DNA of 64,000 bases from Rhynochetos jubatus (taxonomy: Eukaryota; Chordata; Aves; Eurypygiformes; Rhynochetidae): contig CM050654.1 of assembly GCA_027574665.1 (NCBI GenBank), positions 38,645,722-38,709,721 on the forward strand, written 5' to 3'. The notes under the pieces are model-generated. The model made no database searches and was not told where the DNA came from. It was given only the letters and a program-made list of their open reading frames with translations. Both the position numbers and the translations under genes were made by a program. This document shows, piece after piece, positions 50,065 to 63,898 of this stretch (within the stretch, counting starts at the first letter, position 1; each line of letters starts with the position of its first letter).

Positions 50065-53000
50065 GGAAAAAGAAAAGTGAGCCATTTTTGAAATGCTGAT
50101 CTGATTCCTTCCTATTCTGTGTTGCCAAATGACCACCTGACACCTCCCTGACACAGGTATTGCCCAGAGAGGTTTGCATTAGTGATGTTAAAAGTGTAAA
50201 TGGGATCATGGGAACCAGCATCTGTCGCGATGATTTTCTACATGATTATTACTTTTCCCCCTCCTCCCCAACCCTTAGAACAATTTTTAAGAAGATGTGT
50301 ACAAGCTGTGATTAAACCACTTCAGATTAAGCTCAAAGTAAATTGAAAAAGTCCTTCTTAAAGCTCTCATGTAACAGTGCTTTCCATCCATCTGTAAAAT
50401 CAGAGCTTTGCTTGCGAGCACCCTCGGAATAGCCCACTTCCCACAAGGTAGCAGAGGTTAAAAATAAAATAGCAAGAAATCCGTGGCAAAGCACATGTGA
50501 GATTAACGGGGTGAAAGTACTGGAGTGGAGAGCTGTTTTCTTCTGTCTGAGCTCTTCGTTCTGTCGCACAACCCCCAGTCTGGAATCTTAACACTGACAC
50601 TTTTGTACAGATCGGTTTGTTAGCGATTTCGGATTTTAATTCAGCACCCTCACTTGATTATTACTGACATTTCTTTTTTGTTATACTAGGAGAGAGAGAA
50701 CGTGTGTAAACAGATTTTTGCAGGAGCTAGGTGGTGGGCAATTTTGACATCAGATCCTGAAACTCGAGAGAAATGTGCTTGCTTCCAAGGTGTATTTCTG
50801 GAAATAAAAAGGAGATGGGATCTGGGAATGCTCTCCTGTAGCTCCAGGTGGATGCTGCCGATTTCTGGGTGTTTGTGAAAAGCGGGAGACTCTCCTGCCT
50901 TTATTTGGTTCTTGTGTGAAAGTGGGAGAAATGGAAGTATTATGACAATTACCCATTGAGCTTTTCACTTCATTCAAATCTGCAACACAGCGCTGGAGTT
51001 GGTGAGTGGGTGTGCAAGGGAAAAGCGAAAAAACAAAAACACGTACTATAAAAGCAGGCTGAACGTTTGCACAGTCCCCTGCAAATTAAAATCTCCACAT
51101 TTATTAAAGCTCTACGTTTTAAAATCACATATTATTCTACCTTCATTACTCCTGAACATTAAAGATACTGGTAAAAATTAACCCTCGATGCAAATCACTT
51201 GAACTTAAATACATTATATGGCTTAATTTATGAAATGATTTGTTCTATTATGTTTTATGAATGTTTATTTTATCCTTACAAGCTGAAATTATAGAAACTA
51301 AATACTGTAATGAAATTGCAAGCTGAATTGCATTCTCTTACAGGTTTATATGTACACTTATGCTTACTATTGTTCAGCAACAGCAAAAAATATTTGGGGA
51401 ATTATTATTACAGCTGTTTTCAGGATTAAGGGTAAAATGCCCTCTTTTGTATGCATTAATTATTAGTTCATTATAACTGGCATTCTACAGGTAAAAACAT
51501 CAAACTTTCAATTTAAAGTGCTTCAAAATTAAAAAAAATATAATAATAAAAAGGAATGTATTTAAACCAACGTTCTTATCTGATGTTATAGCTCAGCATA
51601 TTTTCTGTCTTTCTAAATACAATTTATGAACTGATTTTTCGGCTGTATATATTAAGTCCCTGAGGTGGATTACAAAAATTTAATATAAAATACAACATAT
51701 GTACAGGCAGTTTAAAAAAGGTATCTCAATGGCTATATATCATAATAAACTTTCCTAATATTTGCCTTGAAACAGCTGATTTCTGATTTTTTTCTAGTGC
51801 AATAAACCTAGAACACAATAGCTGAAAGGTGAACTTTTTTGTATTTCAACATTCCCAGCCTGGTAAATGTGTTCCGCTTACTACATGATGTTATAAATAT
51901 CAAGATTAGTTTCTTCTAAAATTACCAGTGCCAGCTGCATTCAGTTTCCCATGTTCTATACTATTTTGTTACCAACGTTCTCAGTTTAGTGAGAGGGTTT
52001 TAAAAATCAAATCAGTCACAAAAATCCTCAATATTAAAATCTGTTTCTATGTTTCCCATATATTTTAATTATTGTACATAAATCCATTTGCCTTGCTCCA
52101 TCAAGTACTCCCACTAATATCACTGCTCTCCTACCTAGCCTTTTAGCCCAATATGCTCCTACATTAACAATAACTGTTTTAATTTCTTCTCTGGTACTCA
52201 GCACCTACAATTTAGATAACTGACAATCATTAAATTGTCTATAGCAGCGGCTGGCGTACGTGTGCCTTTATATTTTGCAGACGTGTAGGCATAAATACAT
52301 ATATCTATAGCCTGTCTTTTAAAAAAAAATTCCACCGTACTGTATTTTGACCTCAGTGGTACAGCATATATATTATGGATATTCTAAAGACTCTCGTTGA
52401 ATCATGAGCTCTATTAGTACTGCACCAGAAAGTAGCAATTTCTGCAGCCCTGAAGTCCTTACAGAATCTTGCTTTGAACCTATGTGTATTTAAGTTCTTC
52501 AGCTGACATTATTTCAGTCTGGGAATATGACATACGGCCACTAAGCCAGGATTAATTGAGCACTTATGTGCCGTACAAAACATTCTTTATATATTGACAA
52601 ATATTTCTAAAAAATGGATTGGTATTTTTGCTGTTAATTGTTTCATTACTGACCTTTACCTCTGTAGACATATGCAGTTTTCGTTTTTTTGGGTGAGACT
52701 TTCAAAATATTTTTTTTTTAAGTGTCCAATGCTCAGTGCTAGCAGTGACATTTTTACAGTCTATTCAGAAGCATATATTTCAGTCTTTTGTATCTCATTT
52801 CTTTCTATTTATTTAAAACAACTTAGCATGGAAAATCTTGCAGATTTAAGTGACAGTGATGATGTACAATATGCATAAAATGAGCCTGTCCCTACCCATG
52901 GTGTGTATTGCTAGGGACTCCATTGCAATATTTACAGTTAAACTAAACTTTTTCAAATGAAGCAAAATTGCATTTGTTTTGCAGATTTGCTCATCATTAA

Positions 53001-53365
53001 ATGTGAAACATTTCACATTTGTCTTTTTGAGTAATTGGCTTTTTAAAATGATAAGGTGCTCTGAACACTTGTTATGTGGATAGGTCTGACGTTGTATCCC
53101 AGAAATCCATATGCCATACAGACAGAACAGAAGAAAGATATTCACAAGCATGTCACAGATTGGACTGAAGCAAGCCAAAAACCAAAGTGCCATGGCATTA
53201 ACAATAGCACCAGATTTACTGTCACGATTGCAATCTGTGCTGTATCATAGACAGAAGGAGAACTTTTGATAGGTAACACCTCAGTGTTTTTTAAATCTTT
53301 TTGGCAAATTATCATTTTCATTATATTTTTGCCTGCCATATAATATTATTATAATGGTATTAAGT
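50065..53365. other. AT-rich non-coding sequence, possibly with conserved blocks
   Basis: Unique sequence with no convincing coding frame. The 51180-52330 part is repeat-poor, with many TAAT/ATTA cores (for example GCATTAATTATTAGTTCATT near 51453), and resembles conserved non-coding DNA. That is an inference from composition. Confidence 0.35.
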
Positions 53366-53385
53366 CACACGCACGCACACGCACA
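53366..53385. repeat. Short CA/CG alternating repeat
   Basis: CACACGCACGCACACGCACA: an imperfect (CA)n with CG substitutions, alternating purine and pyrimidine, and Z-DNA-prone. Confidence 0.75.
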
Positions 53386-53532
53386 AAGTTTATTAGCCCT
53401 CAACAAAAGGGCTGATTTATGATCCATGCTAAGGATTCAACAAAAAGGAAGGTATTTTACTAAACATTGACACATGTTTTAAGGCAAATCATCTGCAAAA
53501 GTAGAAGTGATTTTCTCGAGCATGCATTGTTT

Positions 53533-53577
53533 ATAAAATCTTAGCTAATAAAGTCTTAGTTAATAAAATCTTACTTT
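53533..53577 (+). repeat. Tandem repeat, 3 copies of a 15-bp unit
   Basis: ATAAAATCTTAGCTA, ATAAAGTCTTAGTTA and ATAAAATCTTACTTT follow each other without gaps. Copies differ by two to four bases. It is a small local minisatellite-like duplication. Confidence 0.75.
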
Positions 53578-56500
53578 ATTAAGTGAATAAAGGTACAGAG
53601 AGAAACCATGTGCATCACGTAAAGCTTGACAGTTGAGAAGTTTCCAAAGTTTGAAGACAGGAAAGATGCAGGATTAGGGGGAAATATTCTTTTCTGGGGT
53701 TCAGTCACAACTGACTGCATTCTCCCATTGCAAGTATGTAGACATTTCTTTTTGACCATAAAATTGTACATTTTCTTCTAGTGTAAAAAAAGCTGCATAA
53801 AGCAGATTTGGCAATACCATAATTCATGTTGAGCTCTGATAAGTGCTGAAAAAGATTTACAAACTCACAGCTTGACACTGAGCCCACATGTTGGGTAGAG
53901 TGGAGAAAAAGCTCTAGAAATACTACATCGAGCTTCCTGGCAGCAAACAGAGAAACATCAGTCAATTGTTTTTCTTAATTGAAAGCCACCTTGGGACCTT
54001 GTTGAAAATAACATATCTGCCTATCTTCTCTGCTGTTTAAATTACCTGGCTGGGGGAGTATTCCTGGGGCCATTCACAATAGGCTTTTTTGTGAAAAAAA
54101 CCACTGAAATTCTCACTTTATATGAATTATAGATTTGAAACCCATTTCATGTAGGTAGGAAATGAGAATCGCGAGCGCGCAGACAAACCTACCTAAACGC
54201 GAGTCCGGGTGTTGCTACCTTCTTTGCAATGAAAAGTTCTTTTTATATATATATATTTTTCAAGCATCCTCTTCTGCAAGTCTTCATCTCAGATATCACC
54301 CTTGTCTGAAATCATTGGGTCTACTCGTGTGAGAAACGGTTGCTTGCATAATTTTAGCTCACTCCGTTTTACTTAAAACTGTTGGCAGCGCAGTTGGTGC
54401 TGGATAGTCTTCGAAACGTTTCAAAGTTTACAGTGGTGCTGCTGCTGTGTTTTGCACTCGCTGCCATAAAATATCGTGTTGCCACAAAATGTTGTGGGAG
54501 CTTCATTTAAATACCATGAGCTGTGCTCTCCTGCCTGGCGTCTGGTGAAAATCAGGAATGACTTAAAATTTTGATTAAAACAGAGCAGCAAATTTTCAAC
54601 AACTTTCTTTTCCCCCTCCAGTTTGGCATATGTTGGTTTAGGTTCACTCTAGCTTGAGCGTAGCATCTAAACGTACCTCCAGTCTCCACTCGTACCAGCG
54701 CAGACATCACTAAAGATGAATCATCATTAGCAGCAGCTCTATTCCCGCTTTTCTGGCTTTTCCCTGCAACACCACTGCTAAAGACCTGCAGAATGGTTCA
54801 TATAAATTAGGAAACACATGTAAAAGGGTTTAAAGAATGTAGAAGGTGAATTGTTTTTGACAGAGATGATGTTGGCAATGTTCTTTTACCTGTTTCTTCC
54901 CTCAGGTGTGAAGGTATGCAGGTATTTGAAATTTGTTCCCAGACCTGAGATTGCTGCTATTTATCTTTCTGGGAAGGCCAAAGTGAGATAGTCCTTGGAT
55001 CAATCTAATTGCAACTTTCCTTACCTGCTTGCAGTAGCTTTACTGTCTCTCTGATCTTCACTAGCAGAGTCAATAATTTGTTTGAACAAGTTTTCCATCT
55101 AATCATTAACACACTTAAAGCCTATAATGAGCTCTGTATAGATGCAAATGCATCTTTTTTAAGTGCTTGTGTAGATTTAAGGGAATTGTTTCTTTATATA
55201 ATGGAAATCTGAGCTTTTTCTCACATGAATGCTGCAGTGCTTCTTAAGGGATGGATTGGCAGCAACTTTCTAAGTTTGTTTAATTTTACATTACCTTTGT
55301 CCTTACATACTGTGTTTGGGATATTTTTAAAGAAAACAAATAGCACTTTTAACCCTGTATCAAATCAAATGCCTTAGAATAATTTCCTCAACCCCTCTCA
55401 TCATCTTATAGTAGTCAGTGAATGAATGGTTTCAATTCAGGAGCAAAAGGCATGGATAAACAGATTTTTTTCAACTTTATCAGGCACTGCTGAACTCCCA
55501 TTGTATTGATGTAATGATACTTCAGGATAAATAAATTCATGATTTCAACAATGTAAATAAAAAAGAAGGTAATAAGATTAAAATGGGTGCCATTCACGCT
55601 CTGTACAACAGCTCGGAGGACTCTAGCAGAAGAGTAACCAGCTCAGTGAAAAATCAGAAACTGTGATTGCTATTTAACACTGCAGCTTTTCACAGTAGCT
55701 CAGCACAAAGTTATTTAGCACAGGTGTTTTTGTAAGTCTGATACATTGGGAAAATTCGCAAGGTTCTCCATCTCCCTTGCTCCGTGTCGACTGTGAAGTT
55801 GGTTCCGCGATGCAGTCAACGGGTTTTAAGTAGGAAATAGAGCGGATAGGCAAATGAGCAAGTTCAAACATAGGAACTGATCTAGATTCATTTTCTTGGT
55901 TGCTAATTTTTGTAATGCATGACAGTAGTGAGGTGAATGACCTGTCATCGAGCAAAAGCAGTGAAAAATGGGAATGAGTTATCGTTCAGATTTAAGCGTG
56001 AAACTGAGATCCTGTTCTCTCCTTCGATAAAAGCAGCTTTCACCAATAATATGGCTATCTGCTCTTTCTTTGTTAAATAAGAGGTTTGATAAATACTCAC
56101 CTGTTTTGGTACTGATCACTGATTTATTTAGATGTGGTGTATCTCCATGCTTTACACCACAAGGTTTCAGCCTATGTGTGTTTGCATTTCGATAAGAGAT
56201 GAAGTGGTATAATTGAATTTCTAAACACCTATGACAGCAATTTTTTTTCCTTTTTATTTTAATTCTCAAGTTCTGGCGGTATCTAATTTATGGCTTAATT
56301 CTTTGTAAGGTCATCTTCTAAGTGAGTGACTTCTAGTTAATCTTAGACATTATGAGCCTGGCTGTGATAGAGAATCAGTTCATCTGTTCTCAGAGGGAAA
56401 GGAGTGAGTTATGGGGATTGTTGCTAATTGAAGACCCAGAGTTTAACTGAAAACTGGGTATAATTTCATACATTCCTTTTCAAGCTGACCTGGCTGTGTT

Positions 56501-59500
56501 TCAGTAAGTATGGCCAAAGGTAAAAAAAAGAAAAAAAATCAAAACCCATCCTATTTATTATTTGATACTGTGTTCTTCAAATAGGTAGATGACAAACAAA
56601 TAGGTGGTGGGGGGTTTTGTTGGTTTTGGTTTTTTCCCATCAAATTCCTTCATAATATATTCTCTTCTGTTAATTGAGCTAGCAGGTATAGCTTTCCTTT
56701 GCTCTTAGGCTTGTAAGTGATAGCTAACTTTGTTGCTTGTGGTTCGGCAGTTAATTTACATGCAGCTCTTACTGACTGTTGCTAACATATCTTTTGTTCC
56801 CTGAAATATTCACTCTGTGAATAAATATAACTTTTCTGCTATTTTTGCTTTGACTGATTTGCTCATTTCAGTCTTGTGACTGAAAGCAGCGCAAGTACTC
56901 ATGTTCTGAAAGTTGCACATTGCTTAATGAAGTACCTTGCTGAATCAGGGCTACTATGTTCCAGAGATGAAAGAAAAGCACATAAGAAGCTGTACTGCCA
57001 GGTTCTGCTTTGAATGTTTTTCTTTTAATCAAATTTTAGACTTATTAGCATAGCAGATCATGGTTTTGCAAAACAAACAACAGCTTCTAGTCTTATTCTT
57101 GAAAGTGTTGGGAAATGTTAATGTAATTGCTTCTGTTTATAGTTCAAATTCACCTATATGTCCCTGTCCATAGACATGAGTAATAAAGAGACATTCAGCT
57201 CTTCCAGCTCTGATCTAATGAGTAAGTACCCCAAATCACTGGGTAGTAACATCTCAGTTTCTTTTGTAAGGCTAAAGAATCCGATAAAGTTCTTAATTAT
57301 TTTAGTTGCAGGCAAACAGTGCAAGGATTAGGTCATGGGTGGGGTTGTAGTACCCAGTAATTTAACACGTTCAGAAACCAAAATCTGAAATTCCAGTTTC
57401 CTTAAGCCTTTCCATTTTGCCTCGCAGTTTAAACGGTGTGTTACCAGTCGGATGTCACTTTTGAGTTGTCATGTGCCGTTGAGTTCAATGAGAGTGGTAG
57501 TGTACCTGGTATCTCTAACAACATGGTGGGAAGGGCAAGAAATATGTGGGTCAGGGGTCTCTGGGGAGATGCTCTGGTAACAGCCCTTCTGTATCTGCAG
57601 TTTGGGTTGTTGGATAAGCAGGAGTCTTCTGGCACATGGACAGTGTTTGAATTATTATACAGTGATGACATCTTTGGACAAGGAGGTCATAATGCGTTTT
57701 AAAACACTATTTTCCTGTCATGTGCACTGCACATTTATTAGTGACAAGAAATGGAGCAACAATCATGGTGTTGCAGGGCTCCAGATAAATACAGTCTTAT
57801 GATTATGGCATGGAGGACTCAAAACCCAAATACCCAGCCATTTCTGTGCCTGATAATTTTGCATATTTTTAGCTTCTCTTATATTTAGATCCCTAAGTTC
57901 CCCTAAGAGCTGTCACCCCAAACCTGCATTTTCCTGTAATGCATGATCCCAAAGCTTACAATAGAAAAGAGTATCAGGCTTTCAGACACAGCATATTTAG
58001 AGAAGAGGGAGAGAGTCTGCCAAATTCCCAAAAACCACTTCCCAATTCCCCTCACGAATAGCAGGAAATTACTTGTTATCAGTGGGTAATTCAACCACAA
58101 ACGTTATTGATTATCCAACCTCAATCTTTACAGTCTTGATGGCCAAATATTTTGCAATCATTCTCTCTATTTAGAACTAGAAGATGTGAATTTTATTTTG
58201 GAAAAATGGAGTTTTTCAATTTTTCTGCATGCCACATCACATTGTGGTGCATCCTTCCAGATCATCCAGTGTGATAGCCAGAAGCTTGACTGGCAGATGT
58301 CAAAGTATACATCATATTCCTATACATGGGGAAAGTCTACATTATTAAAAAAAATCAATGTAAAAGCTATACATATCTTTAAAATCATTTATTTGGTTTT
58401 AATGTTTGTTATTTGATATATCCCATTGCATAGCAGAAACTCAAGGATCTAGAGAGGAGGTACATTTTTCTTCTATTTTGTTTCTAATTTTTTTGTATTT
58501 CTTTAAAAACAATACATTACAGAACCAATCAAAGTAGCTTGTCTTGTTTGTGAGCTACATAGTCAAATATTTTGGTCGTTTTTCACCCAATTTAAGTTAG
58601 CTGACTAAGTTCAGTTAATGTGAGAAATTCACTGAGTTCTGAGCTATATTCTCCTTTTCTTAGAAAAACTCCCCTTAGACACCTATTGTGAAAAGATAAT
58701 TGATATTTTGGTTCTGTGGTATTTTTAAATAACATTATGAGTAACCTGTTATTACTATGCTACTATGTGGAGTAGCTGATAAATTTAAAGGCCAGTGCAT
58801 TTCCAGTGCTGTCAGTGTAGTTCCAGAATGTCTAAACAAAAGTCCCAGGATCCTCCAACACTTGAAAACTGGTTTGAAGCTATCATGAGAATTTGGAGAC
58901 ATATAAAGTTCCATTTTTTTCAGAACACAAGAATTTCTAATTTCAAAAATTAGAAGGTATTCATCGAATAAAACGTCTCCATACTATGTATATTGTGATG
59001 CTGCTTATTATATAAAATAGCTTCATCCCCAAATGAAAACACACCATGTGTTTAAGAAAGATTCATAGTCTATTAGCCTTTTAGGAACTGTATTTGAAAT
59101 ATCCATATTCTTCAGTACTTAATAACTGGATGTATGCTATCACCTGTGACATTTTTCTAACAAGCTTGTGGCTCCTTACAAATGACAATTCAGCTAGGTG
59201 GAAAAATCTATTCATCATTGTCCTATATCTCAACAGCATCATTTTTATTAAAACAATAAATTGTTTTTTTAATGGGAATATTTTCAGCTCCTGTAGTCGG
59301 AAATGTTTGTTTTCTTAAATGGATATAATAGCCTTATTCAAAACATTTTTAGTCCTGTTTAGCTTTCTCTAATATTTACCTACAAATAAAGATGGAAAGT
59401 GGCAAACCTAAGATGTTATGCATTGTTTGCTCCCTGCATGCAAGGAAAGATAACCATTATATTTTTCCTGCCTGAAACACTTAGGAACTTGACACAGCTG

Positions 59501-59815
59501 GCAGAGTCTATGTTCAGATCATGGACCAACTTTGATGTTTTACATTGTTGTTAAACAATAGCTGGCATGGTCATGTAGCAGCAGGATATTACACTTACCA
59601 TTCAGTAGACCTGTTTTTATAGAAAGGGACCTCCTGCCTCCTTGCCCCGAGCCACAAACCCCTCTGCTGCAGAGATGGTGTTTTGGATCTCTAGCAGTAG
59701 GAGGATTCTTGTGTTGTTGTATTGGCTTTTGGCAAGTTAATAAAATGATGTAAACAGCTATTTTGGAAAATGACCACATGTACTACATGCTCAGTACAGA
59801 GTGATATTCTGAGCC

Positions 59816-59830
59816 AAAAAAAAAAAAAAA
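59816..59830. repeat. Poly-A run (15)
   Basis: Fifteen consecutive A residues followed by CCCC. A plain homopolymer. Confidence 0.85.
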
Positions 59831-61714
59831 CCCCAATGAAATTAAAATATAACAATGAAAAATCCCATTCAGTAGTGCTGTTTCATCTCTAAGACATGCT
59901 TTATTCAACAACGGGTATCAATCCCCACAAGTAACATCTGCTATCAGAGGATTTGCAGGTACACCTTTGTTCACTGCTAACTGAATTTGTGTCAGTATTG
60001 TAATTCAGCAGATTTCTGCTTTTCACTCAAACCAGGATTAGCATTGACTTGGGCTGGAGGGCATTCAAGCTGCTGTTCTTCTTTTAGCTATATTTCTCTG
60101 TAAACATCTAATTGTTTCAAAAAGTGATGTACAGTATGCAAAAAACCTGAATTCGATGCAAATAAGTCTGTGCAGCTCTAAAGTTAACAGGTGTTCTCAT
60201 TAGTGTAAGTAGACAAGGAACAATTCTTGGATGTTTTATAAACACTTATAATCATGGCCAAATACGTTACTATAAGTATAAAGATACTTATAACAACATC
60301 TCTTTTTTTTCTTATTGTGCAATCTCAGCACTTATTAATCGGAGACGTGTCAGTAAATGAAATACTAAAAGCCAGTACCAGCTTCTGCCTGCAAATAATG
60401 TAGCTGTAAAATGCTCTGCTAGTGATGAATAAATTTCTGGCTAAAATAAGAGTCAACAGAATGAAATCTTTACACAGAGCACATATATATTTTAAATATA
60501 TATCTTTGCTTGCACTGAAAGTAGAGCATCCATTCTCCCTTTGATTTTATTTTTTTTTTGTTACAAGGACTTATCATGTTGAGTCTCACTCACATATATC
60601 ATAAAGTGTTATAACATGCATATAAAATTGGACAGGAGGACCATTCATCACTAGGTATTGTCCAGCTGGTAAAACTAAGAAAGACAGAACTTCTCTAAGC
60701 AACCATTGCCAATATCTCTGTGTGTGGCTGTGTAATATATGGCTTCAGATTGCAAAGGCAATAACAGTAAAATATTACCCCAAGGAGAAAAGTAGCTTGC
60801 AGTAGGTATTCATACATTGCCTTCAGTCTTCATCTGTGGACAAAATGTGCAATTGTCTATTCCCCCACTTCCCGCTATGCACAGACACGCCTGAGTTGTG
60901 TCTTAATTATTATCTCCTGCTTCTCTGTTCTGAGCTAGTCTGGGGGTACCTCTTTCTCACTTTCCAACTCTGGTGACTACCATCTCCCCTGTATTTGGCT
61001 TAATGACTGGCAGAAGTCCATCTAACCCACTCCCATGGCAAAGGCAGTTCATCCGTGGGGCTGGAGAAGTTAGTACAGGCAGGGGGTACATGGGTGGCTG
61101 CACACAGGTGTCTGACAGCCAGGATGGTCGTCTCCTGCTTGTCTCATATCTTCCTTTTATGCTCTTTGCCTTCTGAAGGAAAAGCCTGTTTTTCATAGGC
61201 CAGTCCAAGTAGTCCATCTGTGAGTCCAACTCACATAAGGCCTACTACAGAGCGGCAGATCAGCAGAACATACTTGTCCCGGTACGTTCCTTGGTTGTTT
61301 AGAAGAAAGTACTTGCACTTCTTTACCTTCCCCTTCGATTAAACAACATGTGCTTTCTTTTCACACATCTCCAAGGGAAGGAAGAAATAAGACCTGGACG
61401 GGTGGGTGAAAAAGAGAGAATGACAAGCTGTTCCTTGAAATCAGTGAAAGCATCCCAGTACACGTGGCAGAGCACTGGACCTTTACCGCTCCAGGGAGGC
61501 TCTGTGGACTCTCCACCCTGAACTCCTCTTCAAATCCAAGGAGGAGTTTAGGTCTCTCAGGGCCTAATCAGCTTTAGTCGTGACCTCCTGTTTGTTCAGC
61601 ATCTTCCTTACAAGTGATATAAATCAGCTGTTCTGCAACTGAGATTCTTCACAGCCAGAAAGGAAAAGAGAAGACCTGATTCTCCCCTTGCTAGTGTTAA
61701 TGTAATTCAATAGA

Positions 61715-61735
61715 AACTCATATATGCTATGAGTT
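61715..61735. repeat. Inverted repeat, 8-bp arms, 5-base loop
   Basis: AACTCATA (61715-61722) and TATGAGTT (61728-61735) are exact reverse complements around TATGC. A short hairpin without other signal. Confidence 0.55.
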
Positions 61736-63734
61736 CATTGCATAGCAGAAGGGGAACATTAGGCTTAAAGATGTTTTTTTTCTTCTTAACAGTCCTAGAG
61801 TTCATTATTTTATGACTAATTTATGTTGAATGACTCAGTTCTAGGGATTTACCAAGAAAAAATTATTTGTTCATCACTGGTACAATACAGTTTCATTTAA
61901 AAATTTGTTCTTTCTTGGAAATTTGACCCCAGACTTCAGACTGTTGAATTCACTTCAGAGCCATTGGTATGTACAACCCAAATACTGAGTTAATTTCAGC
62001 AAAATGCAACTTGTGTACACGAGCAGGTTGCTTTGACCTGGTGACCCCACAAAGGTTCCCAGAGAATGGATGTGCAAATCAGTCATAGCAAGGCAGCGCA
62101 ACTGAAGACATACCTTTTAAACATCTGACATCGAGTGGTCTTACAACTGCTAATATTGCTGAAGTTGTGAAAACAGAAGATGTGTTCGTTGCCTCTTTGC
62201 AGTGCTTGGTTTTCACAGTAATTTTTACAGAGTCAGAAGAAACAGGGTAATTATAACATAAGGTTCAACATCTTTAGATATGTAGAACATTTTCTGTTGC
62301 TTAAAACAAATATTCCCAAAGAAAGTATAAAACATTTTTCTGACTTGCAAAGTTTTTGCAGTCTATCTTTTAAATTACTTAAATAAAGGGAGCTTTACTA
62401 CTCCCAAAAGCTGAGAATATAACACCCGCCATGCATATTAGCTTGATCTTTTTGACAGACCAGAAAAGTGTTTGTGTGTGCCAATTAAAACAAAAATGGA
62501 TCCCCAGTGGCTTGTTCCTCACACAACTTCTGAAGACTGCTATCATTGTATGCTGGGGTAACCCTGGATAAGGCGGCTATCCAAAGTAAACAAACTTTTC
62601 AAAACTTTCATGACAGATGGGGGTTACAAATGCATTTTAATAAGAGAGTTGCCAAAGCAACTTTTTTGCAATCAGCATATATTTACTTAACATCTAGCAA
62701 CATTGGGAACACAAGGCAGATACTTTCTCACAAATTTTTTTAACAAATATCATTTTTTTTGAAAGATTGGTTGAAGACCTTTTCTTTCAAGCTGATATTT
62801 CCCCATCACTTCAATGTTAACTTTGCTCGACATCCAAAGGACTGCTAGATTGGTAAAGCCAGACTGTAATATGAGACAGACAATCTGCTTGATAATGAAA
62901 TTTCTTTGGTAGTCATAAACATCTTAGAGTCCTTTAAGTAATTTAACTATCAGCATAACCATGACTACCTCTGTTTGATAGGCTGAATCATATAATGGGT
63001 ATGTGATGCAGTATGGATATAACACAGCTCAATACTGATCCTTTTATTTTCTTTTATTTGCATTTCTTGAATATTAGCCTCTCAGCTCACTGTGGTACAG
63101 CACAGAGAGATACTTTATTTATCCTTTCTGCTGCTCACTCATTCAGCATAAACATGGCCAAGAGACTGGATTATCTGTGAGAAAGAATTTGAGATCGACT
63201 TCCAGAAATGCAGTTAGACTTTTGACATGCTTTTAAAAACTTACATATTTCCGTCCCTGTTTAATTCAAATCCAGTTAATTAAACCACTAAGGAGCATAG
63301 TGTCTCCCAACTTTAATTAATTCCACTTCTACTGTGGGTGTGGATACATGAGTATCTATGTTTTTTCTATTTATTCTCAAACTATATTATATTCTAATCA
63401 TATTCTTTTATTTTTTGTAAGACTGTTTAGGAAGAGAGAAAATTTCTAGTCAACTTTCTTCACACCACACCCCCCACACTTCCCCCCTTGCTTCTTTTTG
63501 ACTGCCTTCCCACCTTTCCTTTCCCAGCTCTGCTGACTGCCATGCAGGTGGGGAGTGGTGTGTCCTCTGTTACGTGGGCTGCATGGCTAGGTCCCAGCTT
63601 GCAGAAATATGTCTGGAAAATAAAGGGGAAAAGCCTACGTTCCTCTTTGTTATGGCTGATCAAGATTATTAATATTTTTAGGGAAAAAAATCCTTGTGAG
63701 AGTGCAAGGTGAGATGATGGGAGCAGTGGGATGG

Positions 63735-63898
63735 AGGAAGAGTTAGCTGGTGTTCCCTGGAGGTATTATAGACATGTAGGTGTGGCACTTAGGGACATGG
63801 CTTAGTGGTGGATTTAGCAGTGTTGGGTTAATGGTTGGACTCGATGATCATAAACGTCTTTTACAACCTAAATGATTCTATTCTGTTCTTTTCTATTC
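63735..63898 (+). mobile_element. CR1 LINE, 3'-terminal fragment (younger copy)
   Basis: The segment follows the CR1 3' untranslated end closely. CCCTGGAGGTATT is followed by GGTGTGGCACTTAGGGACAT, GGCTTAGTGGTGGATTTAGC, GGTTGGACTCGATGATC and CAACCTAAATGATTCTATTC. It ends in degenerate ATTCT-type units where CR1 carries its terminal octamer repeats. The 5' part is missing, as in most CR1 copies. Relatively few differences from the remembered consensus suggest a younger insertion than the 41-kb copy. The form with 'ggttggactcgatgatc' and 'caacctaaatgattct' is typical of birds. Confidence 0.9.

Larger units (their letters stand above)
53578..63734. other. Non-coding sequence, no gene seen
   Basis: About 10 kb of mostly AT-rich unique sequence. 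Frames reach 96 codons, overlap on both strands and lack recognisable domains. A small CpG-bearing patch occurs near 54165-54210. A short exon-like segment at 57174-57221 is discussed among the findings but is not called as a gene. Confidence 0.5.
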
